Counted from the stretch's first letter, positions 34,926 through 47,158 are shown. The stretch is 47,638 nucleotides of DNA from Planctomycetota bacterium (GCA_016872725.1 VGZC01000047.1:1-47638); one strand, 5' to 3'. Program-made: numbers and translations. Notes: generated from the letters alone by a model not told the origin.

Positions 34926-35897
34926 ATGACCGCGACTCGACAAAGGCCCGTATCACGTCGGCGCCGTGTGACCACCTCTTCGGGTGGCGTGGATTCCGAA
35001 ACGAGGGTCCGGGCGGAGAGCCTGCTGCGGCGCGAGATCGAGTTCGTGCCGAATCGCGAGTTCCATTTGGGGTCGGCGAACCGGATTCTGGAGTCCGGGA
35101 AGGAGGCGGGGTTGGGAGGGGGCGAGGCGGGATGGGATGAGCCGCCGGGCGACTTGCCAAAGCATTTGATGCGGCTTTGCGAGTCGCCGTTGTTGACGCA
35201 AGCGGACGAGCATACCCTGTTCCGTGAAATGAACTACCTGAAATTCCGCGTCAATGCGATGCGGACTCAGATCGATCCCGCGGCGCCGAGCGGCGAGCTC
35301 CTGGATCAGGCGGACGCGTGGCTTGCCCGAGCGAAGGCGGTCCGCGACCGGATCGTGTTGGCCAACATGCGGTTGGCCATGTCGATCGTCAAGAGATTCG
35401 CGACGCCGACCTGTTCGTTCGACGAGTTATTGAGCGCGGGTGTGGTGGCGTTGATGCAGGCCGTCGAGAAATTCGACTACGCGCGCGGGTTCCGGTTCAG
35501 CACCTACGCGTACCGAGCGGTATCCCGGAGCGCGTATCGCACGGTGATGCACCGGCGCGAAGAGACGCGCCGCTTGTCGACCGGGGACGTGGCCGATCCC
35601 GCCGACGAAGAGGGCTGTCGCGCGTCCACCCGCCGCGATGGAATGCTCGACGAGCTCCGCGCATCGCTGGCGCGGTTCGTGAGTCGCCTGGACCGTCGCG
35701 AGCGGTTCATCATTCGCAGCCGCTATGCGCTCGGCTCGCATCGGCGAGCTCGGACGTTTCAGTTTCTCTCCGAAAAACTGGGCGTGTCGAAGGAGCGGGC
35801 CCGGCAGCTCGAGCAGCGGGCCGTGAAAAAACTCCAACAGATGGCCGAATCGGCGGGATTGCACGATCTATTCGCCCTGGCCTTCGACGCTCGGTGA
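34926..35897 (+). CDS. Sigma-70 family RNA polymerase sigma factor
   Basis: 323 residues from the ATG at 34926 (a GTG at 34914 is also in frame). A basic, disordered leader is followed by region 1.2-like sequence (LPKHLMRLCESPLLTQADEHTLFREMNYLKFR), region 2 (ANMRLAMSIVKRF, FDELLSAGVVALMQAVEKFDYARGFRFSTYAYRAVSRS) and region 4 (LDRRERFIIRSRYAL, then LSEKLGVSKERARQLEQRAVKKL). Region 3 is short and degenerate. It matches a planctomycete group of alternative sigma-70 factors rather than ECF factors, since regions 1.2 and 2 are complete. No anti-sigma gene is adjacent. Its regulon is unknown. Confidence 0.9.
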   Translation: MTATRQRPVSRRRRVTTSSGGVDSETRVRAESLLRREIEFVPNREFHLGSANRILESGKEAGLGGGEAGWDEPPGDLPKHLMRLCESPLLTQADEHTLFREMNYLKFRVNAMRTQIDPAAPSGELLDQADAWLARAKAVRDRIVLANMRLAMSIVKRFATPTCSFDELLSAGVVALMQAVEKFDYARGFRFSTYAYRAVSRSAYRTVMHRREETRRLSTGDVADPADEEGCRASTRRDGMLDELRASLARFVSRLDRRERFIIRSRYALGSHRRARTFQFLSEKLGVSKERARQLEQRAVKKLQQMAESAGLHDLFALAFDAR

Positions 35898-35957
35898 ACG
35901 GTCGGTACTCGAACGACCGTTCGCTCGACGACCGATCCGTTCAGCGGGTCCGAACGG
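35896..35957. terminator. Hairpin pair between convergent sigma-factor and sialidase genes
   Basis: GAACGGTCG (35896-35904) pairs with CGACCGTTC (35914-35922) around a nine-base loop, starting inside the sigma-gene stop. A second hairpin, CCGTTC/GAACGG, is at 35937-35957. They sit in an 88-base convergent gap and could serve both genes. Confidence 0.55.
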
Positions 35958-35985
35958 TGATCACGTGTCGACGGGCCATGTTGGT

Positions 35986-37155
35986 TCAAGGCGCCTTGAG
36001 TTCCTCGGGGCGGATGCGGACGCTGACGATGTAAGGGGATTCGCCTTCGGTCCAATGCCCGTAGGTCGTCGCGACAATGGTATGATCTGGGAGGATTTCG
36101 ATCGCCGGGTAGGCGCAGTCGGCCCCTTTGTGATTGTCCATCAGGCGGACGCGCAGTTGGCCTTCCCGGCCCCCGGTGATGTCCTCGTAGGAACCGACCC
36201 ACGCGACCCAATCGCCTCGTGTGGGCGATTCGCGCGTCGTATCCCGGAACGAGACGAACAGCCGCCCGTCGGCGAGGTATCGGCCGACATGGCGATCGCC
36301 GGTGAGCGCTCCGGGAAGCTCGCGCGGCTGCGACCAGGTCGTCGCTTCATCGTCGGAGAGGATGACGAACGCATTGCGGCGCCGCGAGTTTTCGCGGAGC
36401 AATGCGGCGAGCTGATTCCCGTGGGGAGAGCGGATACAACCGGGTTCGCACAGATGCACGTCGGACCGCGTGTGGATGGGCGCGGGCTCCGACCAGGTCA
36501 GGCCGCCATCGCGCGAGATCGATTGCAAGAGGGTGAATTCGACCGGTTTCTTGACGTTCGGTTTCGCGCCGAGGAATCGTCCGTCGTCATGGAACATGGC
36601 CAGATAATGGCCGGGTTCCTTGAGCGCCACGACGCTGGCCATGACGACGATCCCGCCCCATGTTCCGGCCGGTTTGAGTTCGGTCCAGGTCGCTCCATCG
36701 TCCTCGCTGACAGCCAACCGGGCCGGATAAAGTCCCGACCACAGGATGAGGCGGCGTTTGCCGGACGCGTCGACGACGCGGTGCAGTGTCGGGACCTCAC
36801 GGCTGGTCGCCCAATTCGCGGGGACATCGAGTCGGCCGCTCCAGGTCAGCCCGCCGTCGGTGCTCCGTTTCATCACGACGGCGCCGCGTCCGTGGCCTTT
36901 GGGATAGACGCAGAGCATGGTTCGGCCGTCCTCAAGCAGCACGGTCGTGGGATGTCCGAGGTATTGACCGGCCTCGCGGTCGACGACGATTTGGCGATGC
37001 GTGTCGGCCGCGAGATCGAGGAGCGGAATCGAGTAGCCGGAGGGCGGCTCCGCGCGTGTCGCGTCGGAGACGAGGAGTCCGAGCGCCAGGGCGACGAGCG
37101 TGCTCGACGCGACGAGGGACCGACGGGGCTCACGGTTTCCGAATTGGGCGGACAC
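35986..37155 (-). CDS. Secreted sialidase-like (BNR/Asp-box) protein
   Basis: The GTG at 37155 is chosen because GGAGG lies upstream at normal spacing; an ATG at 37200 is in frame without one. It gives 389 residues. The signal peptide is SSTLVALALGLLVSDATRA. A six-bladed propeller follows with Asp boxes STDGGLTW, SEDDGATW, SRDGGLTW and SDDEATTW. TTVLLEDGRTMLCVYPKGHG near the N-terminus and CAYPAIEILPDHTIVATTY near the C-terminus match the exo-alpha-sialidase-like family of planctomycetes. Many of these lack proof of sialidase activity; another glycosidase or a carbohydrate-binding role is possible. Confidence 0.85.
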   Translation of the reverse strand: MSAQFGNREPRRSLVASSTLVALALGLLVSDATRAEPPSGYSIPLLDLAADTHRQIVVDREAGQYLGHPTTVLLEDGRTMLCVYPKGHGRGAVVMKRSTDGGLTWSGRLDVPANWATSREVPTLHRVVDASGKRRLILWSGLYPARLAVSEDDGATWTELKPAGTWGGIVVMASVVALKEPGHYLAMFHDDGRFLGAKPNVKKPVEFTLLQSISRDGGLTWSEPAPIHTRSDVHLCEPGCIRSPHGNQLAALLRENSRRRNAFVILSDDEATTWSQPRELPGALTGDRHVGRYLADGRLFVSFRDTTRESPTRGDWVAWVGSYEDITGGREGQLRVRLMDNHKGADCAYPAIEILPDHTIVATTYGHWTEGESPYIVSVRIRPEELKAP

Positions 37156-37250
37156 GATTCGGTCCTCCGAAAGACCGGGCTTGCGGTCGGCCCGAGGCAT
37201 CGAGGCGGACAGCGATGCGGAAATCGGGGCATCCGCGGAGCACGATCAGG

Positions 37251-37577
37251 TCATTCCTTCGACCGCTTTCGCATGCGGCCGATCTTCTCGCGGGCGGCCG
37301 CGACAACGGCGGCGGGTGCCTTGTCGAGCGCGAGGACGGCTTGAAGGTCCTTGGCGGCCGCGTCGTCGTCCTTGGTCATCGAAAGGGCGAGGCCTCGATT
37401 GAGCAGGGCCATCGCCTTGATGTCCTGGGGCGCCTTGTCGAGCCGCAAGACGGCGCCGTAGTCGGCGATCGCGCCGTCGTAATCGCGCGCCTTGGCCTTT
37501 TTGAACCCCCGTTCGTAGAGGGATTGCGCGCGACCTCGCGCCGAGAAGAGACTCTTGAAACCCGAAAGCAATCCCAT
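37251..37577 (-). CDS. Small TPR protein
   Basis: 108 residues from the ATG at 37577. A short hydrophobic/basic start (MGLLSGFKSLFSARGRAQ) is followed by two TPR units (YERGFKKAKARDYDGAIADYGAVLRLDKA and NRGLALSMTKDDDAAAKDLQAVLALDKA, both cut here at helix ends) and a basic tail. No signal peptide, so cytoplasmic. The partner is unknown. It lies 95 bases upstream of the sialidase gene on the same strand. Confidence 0.8.
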   Translation of the reverse strand: MGLLSGFKSLFSARGRAQSLYERGFKKAKARDYDGAIADYGAVLRLDKAPQDIKAMALLNRGLALSMTKDDDAAAKDLQAVLALDKAPAAVVAAAREKIGRMRKRSKE

Positions 37578-37721
37578 GGTCCGCCGACCTGTCGCGCCCC
37601 GCTCGATGCCCGCGACTCCCTGGATTCGCCGTACCCCGTTGGATCGCGCCGCCACGCATCGTACCGACCCGACCATGCCGTGTCCAGTTTGCCGGTGTCC
37701 CGATTCGCGACGGCTCCTCGC

Positions 37722-37751
37722 TTGTCCTCCCATCCGACGGGCGGGTAGGAT
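37722..37751 (+). promoter_or_regulatory. Weak candidate promoter for ilvB
   Basis: TTGTCC (37722-37727), 18 bases, TAGGAT (37746-37751), about 60 bases before the ATG. The remaining divergent gap (37578-37811) shows nothing else. Confidence 0.3.
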
Positions 37752-37811
37752 GGTTGGGAATCCACCGATCGCACGTTTCGACATCGATTTTCCCGGGAGC
37801 GCTTCACTCGA

Positions 37812-39578
37812 ATGTCCGCCGCGGACCCCACGACCAATGCCACCGTGATGAACGGAGCCGATATCCTCGTCAAGTCGCTGGTTGACCACGGCGTCGAGGT
37901 GGTTTTCGCGTATCCGGGCGGCGCGAGCATGCCCCTGCATCAGGCGCTGGTCCGGTATTCGGAGCAATTGCGCACGATCCTGCCGCGCCATGAACAAGGC
38001 GCCGGGTTCGCGGCGCAGGGCTATGCCCGATCGACGGGTCGGCCCGGTGTCTGCATGGCCACGAGCGGACCGGGCGCGACGAATCTCGTCACGGCGATCG
38101 CCGACGCGAAGATGGACAGCGTTCCGTTGCTGGTCGTCACCGGACAGGTTCCGACCCGCAATATCGGATCCGACGCCTTTCAGGAGACGCCCATCGTCGA
38201 GGTATGCCGGGGCATCACCAAGCACCATTACCTGGCGACGAACATCAATGACGTGCCGCGGATCGTCCGCGAGGCTTTCTTCGTCGCGACGACCGGGCGT
38301 CCCGGTCCCGTCCTGATCGATTTGCCCAAGGATATCCAAATCGATTCGGCGGCCGTCGATTGGAACGCGCCGATGAATCTCCCCGGCTACGAAGTCGACT
38401 CGCGCAAGGCGCTCCCCGAGCAGATCCGCCAGATCGCCGCCGCCGTTCGACTGGCCAAGCGACCGGTCATCTACGCCGGTGGAGGGATCATTTCCTCCGG
38501 CGCCGCCGACGAGCTGCGGCGGTTCGCCCGCACGACGGGCATCCCCGTCGCCATGACCTCGATGGGGCTCGGCGCATTCCCCAGCGACGACCCGCTCTGC
38601 CTTGACATGCTCGGCATGCACGGCAGCGTCTATGCGAATTGGGCCGTGCGGGATTGCGATCTGCTCCTCGCGCTCGGCGTGCGGTTCGACGATCGGGTCA
38701 CGGGAAAAGTCGAAGCCTTCGCGCGGCATGCCAAGATCATTCATGTCGACATCGACGCGTCGGAGCTCAACAAGAACCGCGAGGCGCACATCCCCGTCTG
38801 CAGCGACGTCCAATTCGCGCTCTCCGAATTGAATCGGATCGTCGAGCCCAGGGCGGACATCGAGTCGTGGGTCAAGCAATGCGCCGAATGGAAGCGCCGG
38901 CATCCGTTCCAATACGACGTGGCCACCGACGACATTCTCCAGCAGCACGCCATCGCCGAACTGTCCCGAATCACGGCGAACCGGCGGACGATCGTGACGA
39001 CGGGCGTCGGCCAGCACCAGATGTGGTCGGCCCAGTTCTTCCGGTTCCAATCGCCTCGCACGTGGCTGTCGAGCTGCGGGCTCGGTACGATGGGGTTCGG
39101 TCTTCCGGCCGCGATGGGCGCCCAGGCGGCCCATCCCGATGCGCTTGTCGTGGACATCGACGGCGACGGCAGTCTGCTCATGAATGTCCAGGAACTGGCG
39201 ACCTGTTACTGCGAGAACCTGCCCGTCAAGGTGTTCCTGCTCAACAACCAGCATCTAGGCATGGTCATGCAGTGGGAGGATCGGTTCATGCGCGGCGTCC
39301 GCGCGCACACCTACTTGGGCCCGGTCCACCACGCCGAGGCGCGCGGGAAAGGTCAGGGGCGCCACGCCGAAGAGCGTTACCCCGACTTCGTGGGGATCGC
39401 GAGAGGATTCGGGTGCGGCGCGGCGACCGTTTCCCGCAAGGCCGACCTGACCGCCGCGATCGAAGAGATGATCGACTTTCCCGGCCCGTACGTGCTCGAC
39501 GTGCAGGTCCCTTACCAGGAACATGTGCTGCCGATGATCCCGGCGGGCAAGACGGTCGACGACATGATCGTCCGTTAG
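37812..39578 (+). CDS. ilvB: Acetolactate synthase, large (catalytic) subunit
   Basis: 588 residues from the ATG at 37812. Thiamine-diphosphate enzyme for the first common step of valine, leucine and isoleucine synthesis. The catalytic Glu61 lies in [37 protein letters not shown] and [19 protein letters not shown] are AHAS-type. The FAD/middle domain starts near 200. The TPP/Mg motif is [14 protein letters not shown] to LLNN (about 451-480). A small charged insert ([14 protein letters not shown]) precedes [12 protein letters not shown]. No small subunit gene (ilvN) or ilvC follows; the next gene is dnaA. Other TPP enzymes such as acetolactate synthase of catabolic type are less likely because of the long FAD-type core. 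Confidence 0.92.
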   Translation: MSAADPTTNATVMNGADILVKSLVDHGVEVVFAYPGGASMPLHQALVRYSEQLRTILPRHEQGAGFAAQGYARSTGRPGVCMATSGPGATNLVTAIADAKMDSVPLLVVTGQVPTRNIGSDAFQETPIVEVCRGITKHHYLATNINDVPRIVREAFFVATTGRPGPVLIDLPKDIQIDSAAVDWNAPMNLPGYEVDSRKALPEQIRQIAAAVRLAKRPVIYAGGGIISSGAADELRRFARTTGIPVAMTSMGLGAFPSDDPLCLDMLGMHGSVYANWAVRDCDLLLALGVRFDDRVTGKVEAFARHAKIIHVDIDASELNKNREAHIPVCSDVQFALSELNRIVEPRADIESWVKQCAEWKRRHPFQYDVATDDILQQHAIAELSRITANRRTIVTTGVGQHQMWSAQFFRFQSPRTWLSSCGLGTMGFGLPAAMGAQAAHPDALVVDIDGDGSLLMNVQELATCYCENLPVKVFLLNNQHLGMVMQWEDRFMRGVRAHTYLGPVHHAEARGKGQGRHAEERYPDFVGIARGFGCGAATVSRKADLTAAIEEMIDFPGPYVLDVQVPYQEHVLPMIPAGKTVDDMIVR

Positions 39579-39645
39579 GTTCGAGGAGCGACCATTTCAC
39601 GGCAATCGGGTTCTCGTGCCCGTGGGATTTCCCGTACGAACCGGG

Positions 39646-39651
39646 TACAAT
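39646..39651 (+). promoter_or_regulatory. Possible -10 box upstream of dnaA
   Basis: TACAAT in GGGTACAATC, 71 bases before the dnaA start; no clear -35. The 144-base gap after ilvB contains no DnaA box. Confidence 0.3.
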
Positions 39652-39722
39652 CGGGCCACGCGATCGTCCGTGCTCCGCTCGCGGTTCCATCCCATATTCA
39701 GGAATTCAGGACGGACAACGGA

Positions 39723-40913
39723 GTGAACCTGGCTGGCGGTGTATTTACGTTGGAATTCGGCGAACGTCGGACGGGATCGTTCCGTTCGGCGTCCCGCGAG
39801 GCCGCGCCGGTCCGTGACACGTGGTATGTCGGAGACGATCGCTGCGCGCTCGTGCGGGCCGCGATCGAGGATCTCGTCCAGTCACCACCTCGGTTTCCGC
39901 TCGTCGTGTTCCACGGCCCCTCGGGCACCGGCAAGACGCTGCTGGCGCGAGGCCTTGCCCGTTGGTTGCCCGTCGAAGGAACGGGAGACGCGACCCTGGC
40001 CTATGCGGCCGGCGCGTTTTCCCGCGCGTGCGGCCTTGCCGCCGAAACGAATGGCCTGCCCGAGTTCCGGAGCCGGTTTGAACGGGCGGCCGCGCTGATC
40101 ATCGATGACGTCCACCAGCTCGCCGATCGACCGGCCGCCGAAGGGGAGTTGATTTTCGCGATCGAACGGGGCATCGCGCGGCGCATTCCGATCGTCCTGA
40201 CCATGTCGGTCGCTCCCTACCACGCGGCCGGACTCATGCCGGCCTTGTCGAGTCGCATGGCGGGTGGGCTGGTCGTTCCCCTGCAAGCGCCGGGCGAGCC
40301 GGGCCTCCGCCGGATGGCCCTTCGCGCCGCCGCCGAGTCGGGTGTCGACCTTTCCGACGACCTGATCGGTCCGTTGATCGCCTGGGCGACGGGGCCGGGC
40401 GGAATGGGTCATCCCCCGCCCGGCCTCCCCGCGTCGAACCGCGCGCCTTCGGTCGGCCAGTTCCTCAACGCCGTTCTCCGCGTGGCGCGAACCTTCGCGC
40501 TTACCAAGTCCGACGACGCGGGTATCGCCGATCCCTGCGAAGCCCAACCCGCGTCCGATTGGTCGATCGAACGCATTCTGTCGGACGAGTGGGCGGCGAC
40601 GCGGCCCGAACTCCGCGCCATCTGCTCTACGACCGCTCGCTATTTCGATCAACGGCCCGACGACCTGCGCGGACCCGCGCGGCGCCGCGAACTGGTTCGC
40701 GCCCGCGGCGTGGCGATGTACCTTGCTCGATCGCTGACCAACAAGACGTTCGGACAGGTCGGCCAGTATTTCGGCAACCGCGATCATTCCACCGTGCTCC
40801 ACGCCTTCCGCCGCGTCGAACAATTGGTTCAGCGGGACGATGCCGTCCGGAAGGCGATCGAGGAATTGACGTCCCATTTCGCCCGCCAACAATCGTCGGC
40901 CGGAACGCCATGA
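39723..40913 (+). CDS. dnaA: Replication initiator DnaA, short form without domain I
   Basis: 396 residues from a GTG start. After a leader of about 30 residues, the AAA+ domain begins. Walker A is GPSGTGKT at 65-72 (E. coli: about residue 172), Walker B is ALIIDDVHQL, sensor I lies around VLTMSVAP, and LSSRMAGGLVVPLQ keeps the conserved SR. The DNA-binding domain IV at the C-terminus is complete: ARGVAMYLARSLTNKTFGQVGQYFG followed by the signature NRDHSTVLHA at 352-361. Domain I, which binds DnaB and other partners, and most of domain II are missing. Position directly before dnaN supports DnaA rather than a Hda/DnaC relative, which would lack domain IV. Confidence 0.9.
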   Translation: MNLAGGVFTLEFGERRTGSFRSASREAAPVRDTWYVGDDRCALVRAAIEDLVQSPPRFPLVVFHGPSGTGKTLLARGLARWLPVEGTGDATLAYAAGAFSRACGLAAETNGLPEFRSRFERAAALIIDDVHQLADRPAAEGELIFAIERGIARRIPIVLTMSVAPYHAAGLMPALSSRMAGGLVVPLQAPGEPGLRRMALRAAAESGVDLSDDLIGPLIAWATGPGGMGHPPPGLPASNRAPSVGQFLNAVLRVARTFALTKSDDAGIADPCEAQPASDWSIERILSDEWAATRPELRAICSTTARYFDQRPDDLRGPARRRELVRARGVAMYLARSLTNKTFGQVGQYFGNRDHSTVLHAFRRVEQLVQRDDAVRKAIEELTSHFARQQSSAGTP

Positions 40914-41285
40914 ACGGTCCAAGCTCAAACACCCGTCGGCAACAGGCCAATGATCCGGGGACGGCCCGGCGGAACCATTGCCGAACGGCGCGGCGGCCGG
41001 GCGGTGGAAAACCGGTTGATCGACGTCTATGGCCGTTCCCATCCTGGCCCACGACCTGTCGATTGGCCCGCCGGCCGTCGGACAACGAACGGCACGGGTC
41101 CGCCATCGACGGGCGATCGACGGGCGATCGACGTCTTTTCCAGGTTGTCGCGGCACTCCGACTAGCACGGTTAACGTCGGGCCGTATCTACCTTTCCGTG
41201 TCGCCGCCCGCTTCGCGATCGCGCCGACCGGCCGTCGAACATACTGTTCACTGCATCAAGAAATACTAATAGCTGGGGATCGTCC
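40914..41285. other. dnaA-dnaN intergenic region, possible but unproven origin
   Basis: 372 bases. No perfect DnaA box; the best is GGTGGAAAA (41003-41011), seven of nine to the inverted consensus. A tandem repeat of the 11-base ATCGACGGGCG occurs 2.6 times (41105-41133). The last 45 bases are AT-richer and include TACTAAT (41264). An ORF of 119 codons starts with an ATG at 40910 overlapping the dnaA stop (ATGA) and ends at 41269. Its Arg/Pro-rich product and weak third-position GC bias, compared with neighbouring genes, argue against a protein. Confidence 0.4.
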
Positions 41286-42401
41286 ATGGAGTTCTCGTGC
41301 GATCGCGAAAAAATGCTCTCCGTATTCCAGACCGCGGCGGCCGTGGTGCCGGCTCGTTCACCGAAGTCGATCCTGCAGAATGTGAAGTTCGCCGCCGAGG
41401 GTCCCAACATCGTCGTCATGGCGACTGATTTGGACATCAGCGTTCGCGTGGTCCTGGAAGGCGCCGACGTGCGAAGCGAGGGTGTCGTGATCGTGCCCGT
41501 GGATCCGTTCGGATCGATCCTGCGCGAGTCAAGCGACGCGAACATGCATGTTGTTGCGACGGAATCGGGGACGAGCGTGCGCGGCGACCGGAGCCGGTTC
41601 CAGATTCCGGCCAGGAATCCGGACGAGTATCCGGTGATCGAGGATACGCCTTGGGAGGCGTATCACGAGATACCGGCGCGGGTCTTGAGGGAATTGATCC
41701 ACCGGACGACGTTCGCGACCGACGTCGAAAGCACGCGGTACGCGCTCGGAGGCGTATTGATCGAATTCGACGCGGAACGCATGACGGCCGTGGGAACGGA
41801 TGGAAGGCGGCTCGCCAAGATGGAGGCGATCGCCAACTCGGTCGGCGGACATCGGGGTGGCGCGGCGGCCACGATCGTCCCGACGCGCGCGATGCAGATC
41901 ATCGAACGCAGCCTCGTTGAAATGGACACGCCCGTTCACCTCGCGGCATTTGACAACAGTCTGGGCGTTCGCATCGGCAACACGCGGATCGTATCGCGGC
42001 TCGTCGAGGGCCGTTATCCGAGATGGCGAGACGTTTTCCCGAAACGGACGGCGGCGACGCGCATCGATCTGATCGTCGGACCGCTGCTCGCCAATGTCCG
42101 GCAAGCCGCGATCTTCAATGACAAGGACAGCCGAGGACTCGAATTCTCATTCGACGCGGGTCGGGTGAAGATCGCGGCCGCGGCGACGAATCTCGGTTCC
42201 TCTGAAATCGAATACCCGCTCGCCTATGATGGGCCTCCGATCTCGGTCGTTCTCGACAATCGCTACGTAATCGATTTTCTCCGCGTCCTGTCGCCGCAAC
42301 AGGCCATCCAGTTGGAACTCGAGGGTCCACAGGGCGCTGCCCTCTTCACGACGGATGACGGCTACTCGTACGTCGTGATGCCCCTGTCGCGGGATCGCTG
42401 A
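41286..42401 (+). CDS. dnaN: DNA polymerase III beta subunit (sliding clamp)
   Basis: 371 residues from the ATG at 41286. It forms the dimeric ring that tethers polymerase to DNA. The three repeated clamp domains are visible: FQTAAAVVPARSPKSILQNVKF at the start, TFATDVESTRYALGGVLIEF with TDGRRLAKME in the middle, and the conserved C-terminus ending YSYVVMPLSRD, the equivalent of the E. coli YVVMPMRL region that forms the partner-binding pocket. It follows dnaA and precedes dciA by 23 bases in the replication operon. Confidence 0.96.
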   Translation: MEFSCDREKMLSVFQTAAAVVPARSPKSILQNVKFAAEGPNIVVMATDLDISVRVVLEGADVRSEGVVIVPVDPFGSILRESSDANMHVVATESGTSVRGDRSRFQIPARNPDEYPVIEDTPWEAYHEIPARVLRELIHRTTFATDVESTRYALGGVLIEFDAERMTAVGTDGRRLAKMEAIANSVGGHRGGAAATIVPTRAMQIIERSLVEMDTPVHLAAFDNSLGVRIGNTRIVSRLVEGRYPRWRDVFPKRTAATRIDLIVGPLLANVRQAAIFNDKDSRGLEFSFDAGRVKIAAAATNLGSSEIEYPLAYDGPPISVVLDNRYVIDFLRVLSPQQAIQLELEGPQGAALFTTDDGYSYVVMPLSRDR

Positions 42402-42424
42402 ATCGAAGGCGATCGGAGGTGGTC

Positions 42425-45390
<2,966 letters not shown>

Positions 45391-45412
45391 ACTTTCCAAA
45401 GGAGCGCTCATC

Positions 45413-47158
45413 ATGCCGCGCGCGATTCGCCCCGTTGGCCTCGTCCTCCTCGCGATACTCTATCTTGCGCCGGCGCGGGCCGAACCGCCCGAGTCCCCAC
45501 CCTCCGAACCCGCGGGGGCGCGGCCCATCTTCAACGGCCGCGATCTCGCGGGATGGGACGGCGATCCGCGACTCTGGTCGGTCCAGGACGGCGCGCTGCG
45601 GGGGGAAACGACCGAGGCGAATCCCGCGGACGGCAACACGTTCCTGATCTGGAAGGAAGGAACGACGCGCGATTTCGACCTGCGATTGACCTACCGCTGC
45701 AGCGCCTCCAACAACTCGGGCATCCAGTACCGGTCGATCCATGCCGTACAAGGCAACCCCCGGAATCCCTGGGTCGTTCGGGGATATCAGCATGAGCTGC
45801 GCAATGAAGTCGACCTGCCGAGCGTCGCGGGGTTCATTTACGACGAGGGCGGCAAGCGCGGACGGATGTGCCTCGTCGGTGAGCGGGCGACCTGGGATGC
45901 CGAGGGGCGCAAGACGGTTGCCGACGGGCCGCTCATCGATCAGGCGGCGTATCGGTCGTTGTTCCGGCTCGATGATTGGAACGACGTCGTCATTATCGCG
46001 AAAGGGAATCGGATACGGCATTACCTCAACGGCCGGTTGATCGTCGATTGCACCGATGCGGATCCTCAATCGGCGCGGCGCGAGGGGATCCTGGCGTTGC
46101 AGCTCCACGCGGGAAAACCGATGTGGGTCGAATTCAAGAACATCCGCATTGCGGCGCTCGACCCGTCGGGATCCTCCCGCGTCTTCGAGAATCGGCTCAC
46201 GCCGCTCGCCGACCCGCCGCCCTTGCTCGCCGATTACCCCGAGTTCGTCGAGCCGGTTCGCGAGCGAAACCGGTTCGAAGGGCCTCGGCTCGTGGACGAT
46301 ACCGATGCCGACGTGTCGGTCCGCGCCTGGCGATTCTCATACAACGCCCGCGGCGTCGTGGAGATGCCGAACCGGCTGCGCGCGTCGCAAACGGCGGTCA
46401 TCATGGTCCATCCCTGGGGCATCGACGATGGCCAGGGTTGGCGGACGCCGGAGCCGGCCGGGGTCTGCGATTTCTGTACGGTCGAGAAGAACCACCTGGC
46501 GGCGCGGCACACGCGCGAAGTGATCGATCCGTTCCTCAAGCGTCTGCGGGGCCGTGTCGCGTGCGTGATGTTCAGCCTGCCGGGCGGACGCGATCCGATC
46601 CGCGCGAAACTGTATCGCTCGATCCACGGTCGCCCGACCGAAGCCGAACGGCGGCAAGGCGCGGCCGAGCTTACCGAGCGGCTCGGCGCGTTTTCGTACG
46701 GGGGCGAGCCGCTGCTCGAACGGTTCGACGTCTCGACCGATCTTCCGGTGATCGACTACTTCAAGAATTTTCCGGGAGTCGACGCGTCGCCCAGGTACAA
46801 CGGAGCCGGTTTTTGGGACCTGCCGATTCCCGTGACGCGCGACATCGGCGTCGATCCGGCGGACGTCGTGATCTACGATGCCGAGGGTTACGCGCCCCTT
46901 CGGCGGTTTCTCAAGGAGCAAGGCGTGCGGCACGTATTGCTGACGGGCTACGCGACCGACATGTGCTATTGCCGGACGACGGCGGGCTATGAGAATCTGG
47001 CGGACGATTTCAATGTCTTTCTGGTGGGCGACGCGACGCTCGCCACATTTCCCGCGAACGACACGCCGCGCTACGCGACCAACGCGCACATCTCGTACGC
47101 GGCGCTCAACCATCTCGTGACGCAGATTTCGTGGGTGGTTCTCGACGAGCAGCGCTGA
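45413..47158 (+). CDS. Secreted DUF1080 domain fused to an isochorismatase-like hydrolase domain
   Basis: 581 residues; ATG behind AAAGGAG. The signal peptide is RPVGLVLLAILYLAPARA. The DUF1080 (3-keto-disaccharide hydrolase, concanavalin-like) domain covers about 35-250: PIFNGRDLAGWDGDPRLWSV, SNNSGIQYRS, DDWNDVVIIAKGNRIRHYLNG and PMWVEFKNIRI. The second domain, about 325-581, looks like the isochorismatase/cysteine-hydrolase fold, with LLTGYATDMCYCRTTAGYEN and Cys518 at the nucleophile place. The usual N-terminal catalytic Asp appears to be replaced: the strand reads AVIMVHPWGIDDG with His333. It starts 22 bases after gyrB. Probably an exported, sugar- or amide-directed enzyme; substrate unknown. 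Confidence 0.82.
   Translation: MPRAIRPVGLVLLAILYLAPARAEPPESPPSEPAGARPIFNGRDLAGWDGDPRLWSVQDGALRGETTEANPADGNTFLIWKEGTTRDFDLRLTYRCSASNNSGIQYRSIHAVQGNPRNPWVVRGYQHELRNEVDLPSVAGFIYDEGGKRGRMCLVGERATWDAEGRKTVADGPLIDQAAYRSLFRLDDWNDVVIIAKGNRIRHYLNGRLIVDCTDADPQSARREGILALQLHAGKPMWVEFKNIRIAALDPSGSSRVFENRLTPLADPPPLLADYPEFVEPVRERNRFEGPRLVDDTDADVSVRAWRFSYNARGVVEMPNRLRASQTAVIMVHPWGIDDGQGWRTPEPAGVCDFCTVEKNHLAARHTREVIDPFLKRLRGRVACVMFSLPGGRDPIRAKLYRSIHGRPTEAERRQGAAELTERLGAFSYGGEPLLERFDVSTDLPVIDYFKNFPGVDASPRYNGAGFWDLPIPVTRDIGVDPADVVIYDAEGYAPLRRFLKEQGVRHVLLTGYATDMCYCRTTAGYENLADDFNVFLVGDATLATFPANDTPRYATNAHISYAALNHLVTQISWVVLDEQR

Noticed and set aside
37251-39254. Minus-strand open frame of 667 codons covering ilvB
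   Set aside because: Only its last 108 codons (the TPR protein) look like a protein; the rest is opposite ilvB.
40910-41269. 119-codon ORF overlapping the dnaA stop
   Set aside because: Arg/Pro-rich, weaker GC3 than neighbours and no recognisable domain; kept only as an open question in the findings.
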